From CAZOWL01 sp964583605 (GTDB taxonomy: Bacteria > Pseudomonadota > Gammaproteobacteria > Chromatiales > Chromatiaceae): a stretch of 42,942 bases of DNA. Location of the stretch: contig CAZOWL010000029.1 of the NCBI GenBank assembly GCA_964583605.1, positions 1 through 42,942 on the forward strand, in the 5' to 3' direction. Numbering within the stretch: the stretch's first letter is position 1; every line of letters starts with the position of its first letter. Shown here piece by piece: positions 1-7,975 of the stretch. The position numbers were made by a program, and so were the translations under genes. The notes beneath the pieces are model-generated. The model ran no database searches. It worked only from the letters and a program-made list of their open reading frames with translations, and was not told the DNA's origin.

Positions 1-78
1 TTCCCTCACCCCAACCCTCTCCCAGAGGGCGAGGGAGCGAACGTGCTTCGCGAAGTGCATTGTAAGGAAGATCCCAAA
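1..78 (-). repeat. Flagellar intergenic repeat, copy A (cut by window edge)
   Basis: This is the left-truncated first copy of a dispersed repeat found five times in the flagellar region. It shows the CCCTC..CCCTCTCCCAGAGGG hairpin core and the TTCGCGAA end, nearly identical to 11331-11398. It lies just past the 3' end of fliO, so it separates fliO from whatever gene follows to the left, often fliP in related loci. The strand given is that of the reference orientation (CTTAC end to GATCG end). Confidence 0.85.
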
Positions 79-88
79 CAGACCCATC

Positions 89-535
89 TCACGCCCTCTC
101 CTTCGCTTCGTACGCAGACCAAGCGCCGCTGAGCGCGGTCCCCTCGAAGACATGCAGCGTGCGCAAGCCGCCGCCGGGCGAGGCCCCGACCAACAGTCGC
201 GTCGACCCGGCCTCAACGATCAGGATGCGCTCACGCGCGCCGAGCGGCAGCACGCCGACGATCCGCAGATTCACCCCTCCACCGGCCTGGAGTCGATGAG
301 CTCGCCTCAGGAGCCAAGCAACGGCCAGCAGCGCGGCGACAACGATGGCGAGCGACAGCGTGACCTGCCCGACCATCTCGGCGCCACCAAGCGGCCCAGG
401 CACCGCATCGACCGCGCCCGGCTCCTCGGCTCGGGCAGGACCGGCCGACCAGGCCAGGATGCCGGTCAGGCCCCAGGCCAAGGCCTGCTGCCAGCCACCG
501 TACCCCCGTGAGACCACAGATCGCACCGCCATCAT
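89..535 (-). CDS. fliO: Flagellar biosynthetic protein FliO
   Basis: FliO is a small membrane protein that helps assemble the FliP-FliQ-FliR export gate of the flagellar type III secretion system. The 148-residue product has an N-terminal hydrophobic stretch ending in an ARA/EE signal-like boundary near residue 36, a transmembrane helix at about 55-76, and a cytoplasmic domain (about 84-130) with the VNLRIVGVLPLGARERI pattern typical of FliO. Two adjacent ATG codons follow a GGGAG ribosome site; either could be the start. It lies 25 bp after fliN and closes the visible fliLMNO run. A dispersed repeat follows its stop codon, which may interrupt the usual fliO-fliP linkage; the next gene is outside the window. 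Confidence 0.9.
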   Translation of the reverse strand: MMAVRSVVSRGYGGWQQALAWGLTGILAWSAGPARAEEPGAVDAVPGPLGGAEMVGQVTLSLAIVVAALLAVAWLLRRAHRLQAGGGVNLRIVGVLPLGARERILIVEAGSTRLLVGASPGGGLRTLHVFEGTALSGAWSAYEAKERA

Positions 536-560
536 TGGCTCCCGCCTTTCGCCGTGACGC

Positions 561-932
561 TCATACCTTGTTCAGCCGCTTGACCCGCTCGCGCATGCTC
601 ACGACATCCGTGAGCCGCAAACCGAAGCGTTCGTTGACGACCACGACCTCGCCCTGGGCGATGAGCGTACCGTTGACCATCACATCCATCGGCGCGCCGG
701 CGTCCCGATCGAGCTCCAGCACCGACCCCTGTCCAAGCTTGAGGAGATCACGGATGGTCATCCGACGACGCCCGACCTCCATTGAAAGGGTGACAGGGAT
801 GTCCAAGACGACGTCCAAATTCGCACCCGTAGAGCCAGTCTCCGGCTCGGGTGTCGTGGACTGGAAATCAGCGGCCCGGTAGCCCTTGCCAGATGGGCGC
901 TCACCATTCTCAGCGGTATCGATCGTGTCCAC
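561..932 (-). CDS. fliN: Flagellar motor switch protein FliN
   Basis: FliN forms the lower C ring of the flagellar switch with FliM and FliG and docks the FliH-FliI export complex. The 123-residue protein has a short variable N-terminus and then a single SpoA-type C-ring domain (about 39-120) with the familiar LDIPVTLSMEVGR and INxxGxVxxxNERFGLRLTD-like elements. The start is GTG at 932, chosen because GGAGG lies seven bases upstream. The gene follows fliM by about 27 bp and precedes fliO, the conserved operon order. Confidence 0.95.
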   Translation of the reverse strand: MDTIDTAENGERPSGKGYRAADFQSTTPEPETGSTGANLDVVLDIPVTLSMEVGRRRMTIRDLLKLGQGSVLELDRDAGAPMDVMVNGTLIAQGEVVVVNERFGLRLTDVVSMRERVKRLNKV

Positions 933-959
933 GTTGCAACCTCCAGAATCGGTTTTGGA

Positions 960-2060
960 TTAGGCGCAGGCCGCAAAGCCACTCGGCTGTCGGCGCTCGG
1001 CCGAGTCACGGCCGGATGCATCACCCCTGTCCCCAGGGGCAGAGCTCGAGCCGGCGTGGGCCCATGCCTCAGTCTGTTCAGCACTGACCTGCGTGATCTT
1101 CACGGCCTTCCGGCCGCGGGCGACGCCAAGCGCACCGCGAAAGGTCGGCTCGCCTTCGACATCGATCGGCAACTGGCCTGGGATATCGATCGGGATGACA
1201 TCGCCTGGCTTGAGGGTCAGGATGCGGCGCAGCGGAATGGCTAGCTCGACCAAGGTGCCACGGAGCTCCAGGGGGACCGTCTGCAGCCCCTCGAGCAGGC
1301 ATTCGCGCCAACGCCGATCGACATCCCCATGCTCGCTCACCAGACCGTTGTCGAGCAGCGCCTTGATCGGCTCAACCATGGCGTAAGGGACGACGAAGCT
1401 GAGCTCGCCCTGCAACTTCCCGAGTCGGATATCGAAGCGCGCGGCGATGACGCGCTCGGGCGAGCTGGCGATGCTGGCGAAGAGCGGATTGGTCTCCACC
1501 CCGGCATGCTCGATGCCAATCTGGTAGACAGGCGCCCAGGCCCCTTCGAGGTCGCGCGCCATCCGATCGATGAGGATCCGCGTCACGCGCAGCTCCGCCG
1601 AGGTGATCTCTTTGCGCTGCTGGACACCCTCGTCGGCCTCCTCGTCTGCCGCCCGACCACCGAAATAGCCGTCGACCAGCATATACACAAGCTGGGAATG
1701 CAGGACGAACAACGCGGTCCCCTGAAGCGGACGGACACGCACCAGATGCATCCCGCATTGGCCAGGCAGCTGCCCAAGCCAGTCCACATAGCGGAGACTC
1801 TCCACGCGGGCGAGCTCGACCCCGACACCACGGCGCAGCACACCCGACAAGGTCGTACGGAGCTGGCGGGAGAACTTCTCGTAGATCATCTCGAGCGTCG
1901 GCATCGAGCTCCGGATGATGTGCTCCTGGGCCGAGAAGTCATACCGAGTGACATCTTGATCCGCGTCCGAGATCGTCTCGTCCGCGGCAAGCCGTCCCGT
2001 GTCGACCTCTTCGAGTAGGGCTTCGAGCTCTTCCGGCGTCAGCAAGTCGTTGATCGACAT
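960..2060 (-). CDS. fliM: Flagellar motor switch protein FliM
   Basis: FliM is the middle C-ring protein that binds phosphorylated CheY and sets rotation direction. The N-terminal CheY-binding segment is visible as LLTPEELEALLEEV (residues about 6-19), followed by the central CheC-like domain and a C-terminal SpoA domain (about 245-325). The 366-residue length is somewhat above the usual 320-340 because of a polar, low-complexity C-terminal tail of about 40 residues rich in Ser, Gly and Asp. The ATG at 2060 starts one base after the fliL stop, so the two genes are probably translationally coupled. Confidence 0.96.
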   Translation of the reverse strand: MSINDLLTPEELEALLEEVDTGRLAADETISDADQDVTRYDFSAQEHIIRSSMPTLEMIYEKFSRQLRTTLSGVLRRGVGVELARVESLRYVDWLGQLPGQCGMHLVRVRPLQGTALFVLHSQLVYMLVDGYFGGRAADEEADEGVQQRKEITSAELRVTRILIDRMARDLEGAWAPVYQIGIEHAGVETNPLFASIASSPERVIAARFDIRLGKLQGELSFVVPYAMVEPIKALLDNGLVSEHGDVDRRWRECLLEGLQTVPLELRGTLVELAIPLRRILTLKPGDVIPIDIPGQLPIDVEGEPTFRGALGVARGRKAVKITQVSAEQTEAWAHAGSSSAPGDRGDASGRDSAERRQPSGFAACA

Positions 2061-2061
2061 A

Positions 2062-2577
2062 TCACTGCATCAGGAAGGTGGTGAAGAAGACATCGACGAC
2101 CCCGGGCTGGCCGATCAGGTCGGAGAGAACGCTGCGTATCTCTTCGCGGATCCGCCCACGCAAGGCCTCTTTTCCCTCACGTGACTGGAGTTCGTCGGCA
2201 TTCTGCCCGCTCAGGAGCATGACCATCGCGTTGCGGATGGCCGGGGCATGGGTCTTGAGCGCATCCTCTACTTCCTTGCTCTCGACAGCCGCCTCGACGC
2301 TCACCTGCAGGAACTGAGCCGTAGTCGGGGCGTGGAAGCTCACAGTAAAAGGCGGATCGAGAGCCACGTAAGAGAAGACCTGCGGATTGGTTGCTGGGGA
2401 TGACCCTGCCTCTTGCGCCTGTGCCTGCAACTCCTCGCCCGCCTCCGTCTCTGCCAACGCCTGCGCCGACTCCTGGGCTGGAAACTTGCCCGTCAGATAG
2501 AGGGTGCCCAACACGCTCCCACCGATGACGAGCAGAACCACCAGCACGAGGGCACCGATGAGCAGGGTTTTCTTCAC
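2062..2577 (-). CDS. fliL: Flagellar basal body-associated protein FliL
   Basis: FliL is a single-pass inner-membrane protein that surrounds or supports the stator around the motor. The product is 171 residues if started at GTG 2577, which lies 11 bases after an AGGAG site; the frame stays open 35 codons further upstream, but that segment has no FliL-like features. Residues about 4-28 form one transmembrane helix, followed by a Glu/Ala/Gln-rich linker and the periplasmic FliL domain ending in IGQPGVVDVFFTTFLMQ. It is the first gene of fliLMNO and has a strong sigma-54 promoter match about 90 bp upstream. Confidence 0.92.
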   Translation of the reverse strand: MKKTLLIGALVLVVLLVIGGSVLGTLYLTGKFPAQESAQALAETEAGEELQAQAQEAGSSPATNPQVFSYVALDPPFTVSFHAPTTAQFLQVSVEAAVESKEVEDALKTHAPAIRNAMVMLLSGQNADELQSREGKEALRGRIREEIRSVLSDLIGQPGVVDVFFTTFLMQ

Positions 2578-2665
2578 GGTTGAGCTCACTCCTAGTCTGT
2601 GCTTTGGATCCGGCGGCGCCAAACCCATTGACCGGATCCAGAGCCACCTCGCTGCTCCGGGACTA

Positions 2666-2681
2666 AGCAATCTTCGCGCCA
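2666..2681 (-). promoter_or_regulatory. Sigma-54 promoter for fliLMNO
   Basis: On the minus strand the site reads TGGCGCGAAGATTGCT, with the diagnostic GG and GC exactly ten bases apart (consensus TGGCAC-N5-TTGCW, one mismatch). It lies 89 bp upstream of the fliL start, in the gap after fliK. In Pseudomonas and Vibrio the fliL operon is RpoN-dependent and activated by FleR/FlrC, which fits this position. Confidence 0.8.
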
Positions 2682-2842
2682 AGAATGAACACCTCTTTGC
2701 GACAGAGAGTTACTGCATTTCGGAACGGAACTGCCGGGCTCTTGGCGGGGGATCTGCGGAGACGATCGTCGAGACTTTGACGGACGAATCGGCGGGTGCA
2801 GCGCTACCGATCTCGTAGCGGGATGCCTCTTTATCGGAGATG

Positions 2843-2910
2843 GGTCGACCTGGAGGTCGACCCTCCGGCCGACCCTCCGGCTGGCCTTCCCGCCGACCGA
2901 CCGGCCGATC
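2843..2910. repeat. Palindrome and degenerate 12-bp repeats between fliK and fliL
   Basis: A near-perfect palindrome at 2843-2862 (9-bp arms GGTCGACCT/AGGTCGACC around two bases) is followed by degenerate 12-bp units of the type GACCCTCCGGCC. This occupies part of the roughly 370-bp fliK-fliL gap, which holds no convincing gene besides the fliL promoter. It may terminate the fliE-K transcript or bind a regulator; no poly-T tract is present. Confidence 0.45.
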
Positions 2911-2948
2911 TTGGTGGCCAATGGCTGCCACTTGGCGTTGACACGCGC

Positions 2949-4355
2949 CTAAGCATAGGCATCAACGAGGCCTTCTCCGGATCTCAGAGTCCGCCTTGCC
3001 GTCGCGTCATCGGCGGCTTGGCCCTGCGGTAGACCCTGGCCGTCGGCGCCTGCTCGCTCGCCGTCACCCCGGCGCTGCTCGCCGGTCTGCCGCTCGGCGA
3101 CGTCGAAACGCTGAAGGGTGAGGCCCGCTTCATTGAAGAGCTCACGGAGCCGTGGCAAGGCCATCTCGACGGCCTCGCGCGCGCCTGCGCTCTGGACGAC
3201 AAAGCTGACGCTGGTCCCATCGTCCTGCTGTCGGATCTTGATCTCGAGACTGCCGAGCTCCGGCGGATTAAGGCGCAGCTCGGCGAGCCGCTGCCCACGA
3301 CCCACGAGCCAGATGACGCGCTCACCGAATTCGTCCCCCCAGCCAGGCTGGCCAGCCGGCTTGGCGATCTGCAGCGTGAGGGTGCCGGAGTAGTCCGAGC
3401 CGACCGGTCGGTAGCCAGCTTCCGGGGTGCCACTACTGGCGGCCGCCAACCCCTCGGGACGTACCGCCTCGCTCATGATCGACGAGGCCCGCGCCCCTGA
3501 TGCCGCAAGTGAGGCCAGCTCGCGCAGCGACGCTGGTCTTTGCCCTTCCTGTCCCGCGCTGAGGGTTTCACGCACCTCGATGGATTCACCCTGGCCCCGC
3601 AACGACTCCGAGACCTCTGCCACTGTCCTTGCCGGCGCGTCGCCCGATGCCGGCGCAGATCGGCCCCGTGCGGCATCGAGACCGGATTCGATACCTGCGG
3701 CCGAGGTTGTCGTGCGGGCCGCGGATAGATGACGCTCGTTGCCTGACCCTATCTCCATTGGATCCAAGCCGATCTCCTCCGCTCCGGCCGCGCGGGACCC
3801 ATCGACCTCCGTGCCCGCCGAGCTCGCTCCCTGCACCGGCCCTGCCAGCTGCCGACGCGGGTCCGCCGACCCCAGGCCGTGCGCCGACGGCAAGGCGGCA
3901 GACTCGGGAGCTGGTCTTGATCCATTCCGAAGCGAGGACGCCTCGCCGACGACCGCCTCCCCGGTGTCGACGGCCTCTTCAACAGGGACAGCAACCTGAG
4001 CGCGGTCGACGTGCTGACCCCCTGCCCTGCTCTCCGCCGAGTCGGCCTCAGGCGGCGGTGTCTTGGCGTCCGCACCAGGGCTATCCGGTGCGGATCGTGC
4101 CGCGCGAGGCTCAGCCGGCTCTGCCTCAGCCGGCGGCTTCTCGGCGTCCTGGCGAGGGGCATCCGACTTGGGTCGTTCGGCGCGTGGACCGGCTGACTCG
4201 GGCTTCGGCGCCGACTCCGAGGGCTCCGCGGAGGACTGTCGCCGCATCACCGCGTCGAACGAATCCCCGCCGCTGCCGCGCTGACGCGGATGTGATTCAG
4301 CGACCTTCGCGGCATCGGTCCCGCGCGACATGGACGTGGAGGCGATGGCATTCAT
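2949..4355 (-). CDS. fliK: Flagellar hook-length control protein FliK
   Basis: FliK is a secreted molecular ruler that measures the hook and switches export specificity through FlhB. The 468-residue protein has a long, disordered Pro/Ala/Glu/Ser-rich N-terminal part, as in other FliK proteins, and the conserved C-terminal Flg_hook domain with LRLNPPELGSLEIKI and a following helix (ALPRLRELFNEAGL) within the last 145 residues. Its ATG overlaps the fliJ stop by four bases (ATGA), so it ends the fliEFGHIJK operon. The N-terminal region is poorly conserved; the identification rests on the C-terminal domain and context. Confidence 0.92.
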   Translation of the reverse strand: MNAIASTSMSRGTDAAKVAESHPRQRGSGGDSFDAVMRRQSSAEPSESAPKPESAGPRAERPKSDAPRQDAEKPPAEAEPAEPRAARSAPDSPGADAKTPPPEADSAESRAGGQHVDRAQVAVPVEEAVDTGEAVVGEASSLRNGSRPAPESAALPSAHGLGSADPRRQLAGPVQGASSAGTEVDGSRAAGAEEIGLDPMEIGSGNERHLSAARTTTSAAGIESGLDAARGRSAPASGDAPARTVAEVSESLRGQGESIEVRETLSAGQEGQRPASLRELASLAASGARASSIMSEAVRPEGLAAASSGTPEAGYRPVGSDYSGTLTLQIAKPAGQPGWGDEFGERVIWLVGRGQRLAELRLNPPELGSLEIKIRQQDDGTSVSFVVQSAGAREAVEMALPRLRELFNEAGLTLQRFDVAERQTGEQRRGDGERAGADGQGLPQGQAADDATARRTLRSGEGLVDAYA

Positions 4356-4804
4356 CGTGTCTGGACCTCATGAGGTCGGATACCGGCGCTGGACTGCGCC
4401 AAGTCGTCCAACACCCGCTGTTCTGCGCGTTCCGCGGCACGGCTTTCAGCCAGCCGCAGACGCTCGCGCACCTTATCCAACGCGGCCACCTGCCGCTCGA
4501 CATCCTGCCAGCGCTCGAACGACTGCTGGACCGCGACGGCCTGTTGATCGAGCCGCTCGCGGTGCTCGGAGATGGCATGATTGAGCCGCGACATGAAGCG
4601 CCAATAGTCCTGGAGATGGACCGCGTGACCTGATCCGTGCGCCGTGGCCTGACTGGCATACTCGGCACGGTAGCTGACGAGCTCGCCAAGCTGTCGATCC
4701 ACCTCGTCCAAGGATTGGCGGCGCTGGGCCAACGAGAGACTCGCCTCCTGTCGCTTCTCCTCAAAGACTCGGCGCGCTGAGGCGATACGCTGCTCTCGGC
4801 TCAT
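4352..4804 (-). CDS. fliJ: Flagellar export chaperone FliJ
   Basis: FliJ is the coiled-coil stalk of the flagellar export ATPase; it sits in the FliI hexamer and helps cycle substrates and chaperones. The 150-residue product is almost wholly charged helix, with heptad-like patterns throughout (for example RRQSLDEVDRQLGEL and RQVAALDKVRERL), the expected length and composition. It lies between fliI and fliK, with 45 bp to fliI and a 4-bp overlap with fliK. Confidence 0.9.
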   Translation of the reverse strand: MSREQRIASARRVFEEKRQEASLSLAQRRQSLDEVDRQLGELVSYRAEYASQATAHGSGHAVHLQDYWRFMSRLNHAISEHRERLDQQAVAVQQSFERWQDVERQVAALDKVRERLRLAESRAAERAEQRVLDDLAQSSAGIRPHEVQTR

Positions 4805-4849
4805 GTTGCTATCTCCTTACTCGTCGCAGATGCGACTCGTGCACCAGGA

Positions 4850-6223
4850 TCATCGCTCAACCGCTTCCGGCTTCTTTGTCAGCGCCAGCAGCTGCTCGAC
4901 GCTGCTGGCCAGATCAACGCGCTGGCGCATGTCCTGGCACAAGAACCCCATGATGGCCGGGCGGCACGCGATGGCCTCGTCCAGTTGCGGATTGTGACCC
5001 TTCCGATAGGCGCCTAGCGTGACCAGGTCCTGATTCCGACTGTAAACCGACATCAGGCGCTTCACCGTCCGAGCGGCCTCCTGTTGCGCAGGCTCGGTGA
5101 TCTCGTGCATCAGACGACTGACCGAGGCCTCGATGTCGATGGCCGGATAATGGCCCTCTTCGGCAAGGCTACGTGACAGCACGACATGGCCGTCTAGAAT
5201 CGCGCGCGCCGCATCGGCGATCGGATCGAGCTGGTCGTCGCCCTCTGCCAGAACCGTATAGAAGGCCGTGATCGAGCCTTCGCCCTCGCCGGTGCCGGCC
5301 CGCTCGACCAGCCGCGGCAGCTTGGCAAAGACCGATGGCGGATAACCCTTGGTGGCCGGCGGCTCGCCGATCGCGAGCGCGACCTCGCGCTGGGCTTGGG
5401 CGTAGCGCGTCAGGGAATCCATCAGGAGGAGCACACGCTGACCGCGGTCGCGGAAGTACTCGGCGATGCTGGTGGCTAACATCGCCCCGTGCAGCCGCAT
5501 CAAAGGCGGGCGGTCGGCCGGCACGGCCACGACCACGGCACGGCGACGCCCCTCGTCGCCGAGGATGTTCTGAACGAACTCGCGCACCTCGCGACCGCGC
5601 TCGCCGATCAGTCCCACCACGGTCACATCGGCATCCGTGTAGCGGGTCATCATCCCAAGCAGCACGCTCTTGCCGACGCCGCTGCCGGCAAAGAGACCCA
5701 TGCGCTGGCCGCGGCCGACGGTGAGCAGGGCATTGATGGCCCGCACCCCGACATCGAGCGGCTCGGCAATTGGTGCACGGGACATCGGGTTGATCGGCCG
5801 GCCGTTGAGTGACGCAAAGCCGTCGCCGCGCACCGGCCCGCGGCCATCCCAGGGCCGCCCAGCGCCGTCGAGCACGCGGCCGAGCAACGCCGGTCCGACT
5901 TGTATCCCACCACCCCGCGGGGCCGGCGTGACGCGCGCATTAACCGTCAGGCCGCGGTCCTCGCCAGCCAACATCAGGTAGAGTCGCTCGCCCGAGAAAC
6001 CCACCACCTCGGCATCGGCCTGCGAGCCATCGGTCGTCTCGATGGTGCACCGCCCGCCCACGGGCGCCTGACAGCCAACCGCCTCGAGCGCGAGCCCGAC
6101 CGCACGCGTCAACCGACCGTGCAGGATCGGGCCCGGTATGTCCGCTACCGAGTGTCGCCATTGCGCGATGGTCTCGGCCAAGACCTGGCTGCCGCTGGCG
6201 CGAGCAGGTGGCGCAGTGCTCAC
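4850..6223 (-). CDS. fliI: Flagellum-specific ATP synthase FliI
   Basis: FliI is the F1-beta-like ATPase that energises and unfolds substrates at the flagellar export gate. Visible features are the P-loop GSGVGKS at about residues 180-186, the Walker B strand RVLLLMDSLTRYAQAQREV, and the EGEGSITAFYTVLAEGDD segment typical of the family. The start is GTG 6223, giving 457 residues: this GTG overlaps the fliH stop as GTGA, the usual coupled arrangement, whereas a longer reading would run 15 codons into fliH with no homology. Confidence 0.96.
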   Translation of the reverse strand: MSTAPPARASGSQVLAETIAQWRHSVADIPGPILHGRLTRAVGLALEAVGCQAPVGGRCTIETTDGSQADAEVVGFSGERLYLMLAGEDRGLTVNARVTPAPRGGGIQVGPALLGRVLDGAGRPWDGRGPVRGDGFASLNGRPINPMSRAPIAEPLDVGVRAINALLTVGRGQRMGLFAGSGVGKSVLLGMMTRYTDADVTVVGLIGERGREVREFVQNILGDEGRRRAVVVAVPADRPPLMRLHGAMLATSIAEYFRDRGQRVLLLMDSLTRYAQAQREVALAIGEPPATKGYPPSVFAKLPRLVERAGTGEGEGSITAFYTVLAEGDDQLDPIADAARAILDGHVVLSRSLAEEGHYPAIDIEASVSRLMHEITEPAQQEAARTVKRLMSVYSRNQDLVTLGAYRKGHNPQLDEAIACRPAIMGFLCQDMRQRVDLASSVEQLLALTKKPEAVER

Positions 6224-6960
6224 TGGGTTGAGTCCGCGCCACCGCCGGCGGATGGAGCATCCTGGCAAGCCATGTCTTCCGACCGAGCCGGCACACCATT
6301 GGACGCCTGCTCTGAGCCGGTATCCTCGACGCGATCACCGCCCAAGACGTGGCGAATGGCAATCGCCAGCCGCTTTTCAACCGTCGCATCGACCTCGGAG
6401 GTGCTAGTGACGACGACACAGCCGCCACGGGTGACTGCCGGCGTCTCGACGATCCGCCAACCGCGACCGCCCTCTTCCGCTGCGTCCGAGTAGACCTCAC
6501 GAAGCAGCGCCGCATCATCCGGATGGACCTTCACGGCAACCTCCCGCGATGCCAGCGGGAGCACGGCGAGCGCCTCACGCACCGTCGCGACAATGACACC
6601 GGGCTCCGTCTTGATCTCGCGCCGCACAAGCTGGCGAACCATCGCGGCGACGAGCGCCTTCAACTCCTGCTCGACGCGTTCATCGAGCTGCTCGAGCGGC
6701 CGCGCGAGTGAGTCAATCAGTGAAACAAGACGCTGCGCCTGGGCTCGAGCCTCGTCGGCACCGCGTTGCAGGCCCTCGCTGTGGCCGGCCGCGAAACCCT
6801 CGTCAAAGGCAGCCTGGCGCAGTGCCTCGAGGTCCTCGGCAGTCGGCATCGCATGGCCTGACTCGCTGGAATCGGATCCCAGACCCGCCGAGCCACCATG
6901 TGCGGCCCAATCTGGCCAGGGCTCGAAGTCCGCGTCGGCCCCGCCGTCAAACGAAGTCAT
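6220..6960 (-). CDS. fliH: Flagellar assembly protein FliH
   Basis: FliH is the peripheral stalk and negative regulator of the FliI ATPase and anchors it to FliN in the C ring. The 246-residue protein has an acidic N-terminus with Trp (FEPWPDW), a helical central region with glycine-spaced helices (DEGFAAGHSEGLQRGADEA), and a C-terminal globular domain with LVRREIKTEPGVIVATVREAL, the E-peripheral-stalk-like part of the family. It overlaps fliG by 14 bp and fliI by 4 bp. The tail beyond about residue 205 is low complexity. Confidence 0.93.
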   Translation of the reverse strand: MTSFDGGADADFEPWPDWAAHGGSAGLGSDSSESGHAMPTAEDLEALRQAAFDEGFAAGHSEGLQRGADEARAQAQRLVSLIDSLARPLEQLDERVEQELKALVAAMVRQLVRREIKTEPGVIVATVREALAVLPLASREVAVKVHPDDAALLREVYSDAAEEGGRGWRIVETPAVTRGGCVVVTSTSEVDATVEKRLAIAIRHVLGGDRVEDTGSEQASNGVPARSEDMACQDAPSAGGGADSTQ

Positions 6961-7975
6961 CTCCGGCCCTCAAGGTGATCTCGCCCTTCTCCGCCATCCG
7001 CCGGGCGATGCGCACAATCTCCTTCTGCGCCTGCTCGACATCGGCGAGGCGCACGGGCCCGGTGCCCTCGATGTCATCGCGGACGAGCTGCGCGGCCCGC
7101 TTCGACATGTTCTTGAAGATCTTCTCCTTGAGCCGCTCATCCGCCGCCTTGAGGGCCTTGACGAGCCGATCGTTCGGCGTCTCCTTGAGCACGGCCTGGA
7201 TATCGCGGTCGGTCAGCTCGGCCAGGTCGTCGAAGGCGAACAGCGCCTCGTCCAGGGTACTGCCCAGATCCGGGTCATCCTTGCGGATGTCATCGAGGAT
7301 ATCCGCACCCAGCGCCCGATCGAGATGATTGATCATATCGACTGCGGCCTTGACCCCGCCGATGCGCGAGCTGTAAATCCCGGGCGCATCCGAGACCTTC
7401 TGGTCGATGATCGCATCGAGCTCCCTCAGCGCCGCTGGCGGCAGGCTCTCGAGGTTCGCGATGCGGGTGAGCAGCGCGGGCCGCTGGGCGTCGGGGAGCA
7501 GGGACAGCACCTCTGCGGCGTGCCCCGGCTTGAGATTGGCGAGCACGATCGCCGCGATCTGCGGGTGCTCATGCCGCAGCAGGTCGGCGACCGGTCCGGC
7601 CGCCATATGCCTCAGGGCGTCGATGCCGCCGAGGCGGCCAGCCATGATCTGGTTGACGAACTCCTTCGCGCGGTCCTTGCCGAGGGCATTGCCGAGCGAC
7701 GCGAGCAGGTATTCCTCCGAGCCAAGCCCAAGCGGCATCCGATCATCGGCTTGAGAGATGAACTCTTCGAGGGTATCCGAGACCTCCTTGCGAGAGACGG
7801 TCCTCATGCGCGAGATCGCCATCCCGAGCTTCTGCACCTCCTTCGGCTCAAGGTACTTCAGAACCTCGGCGGCGAGGCCCTCACCCACCGTCAGCAGGAG
7901 AATGGCCGCGCGCTCGCTGCCACCAAGCGCCGGAGTCATCTGACCCGGCATGTCACCTGTGATCTCAGCGCTCAT
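6947..7975 (-). CDS. fliG: Flagellar motor switch protein FliG
   Basis: FliG is the upper C-ring protein that joins the switch to FliF and contacts the stator to generate torque. The 342-residue protein shows the N-terminal FliF-binding domain, the EHPQ motif at about residues 136-139 in the middle domain, and a C-terminal torque domain with charged helices (FDDLAELTDRDIQAVLK). It overlaps fliF by 11 bp and fliH by 14 bp, consistent with a tightly coupled operon. Confidence 0.97.
   Translation of the reverse strand: MSAEITGDMPGQMTPALGGSERAAILLLTVGEGLAAEVLKYLEPKEVQKLGMAISRMRTVSRKEVSDTLEEFISQADDRMPLGLGSEEYLLASLGNALGKDRAKEFVNQIMAGRLGGIDALRHMAAGPVADLLRHEHPQIAAIVLANLKPGHAAEVLSLLPDAQRPALLTRIANLESLPPAALRELDAIIDQKVSDAPGIYSSRIGGVKAAVDMINHLDRALGADILDDIRKDDPDLGSTLDEALFAFDDLAELTDRDIQAVLKETPNDRLVKALKAADERLKEKIFKNMSKRAAQLVRDDIEGTGPVRLADVEQAQKEIVRIARRMAEKGEITLRAGDDFV

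Noticed and set aside
2578..2682. N-terminal extension of FliL to 2682
   Set aside because: It would overlap the sigma-54 promoter and lacks FliL similarity; the GTG at 2577 with AGGAG directly precedes the transmembrane helix.
2710..2931. 73-codon minus-strand frame with GRPEGR repeats
   Set aside because: It is a translation of the noncoding 12-bp repeats between fliK and fliL, with no start signal.
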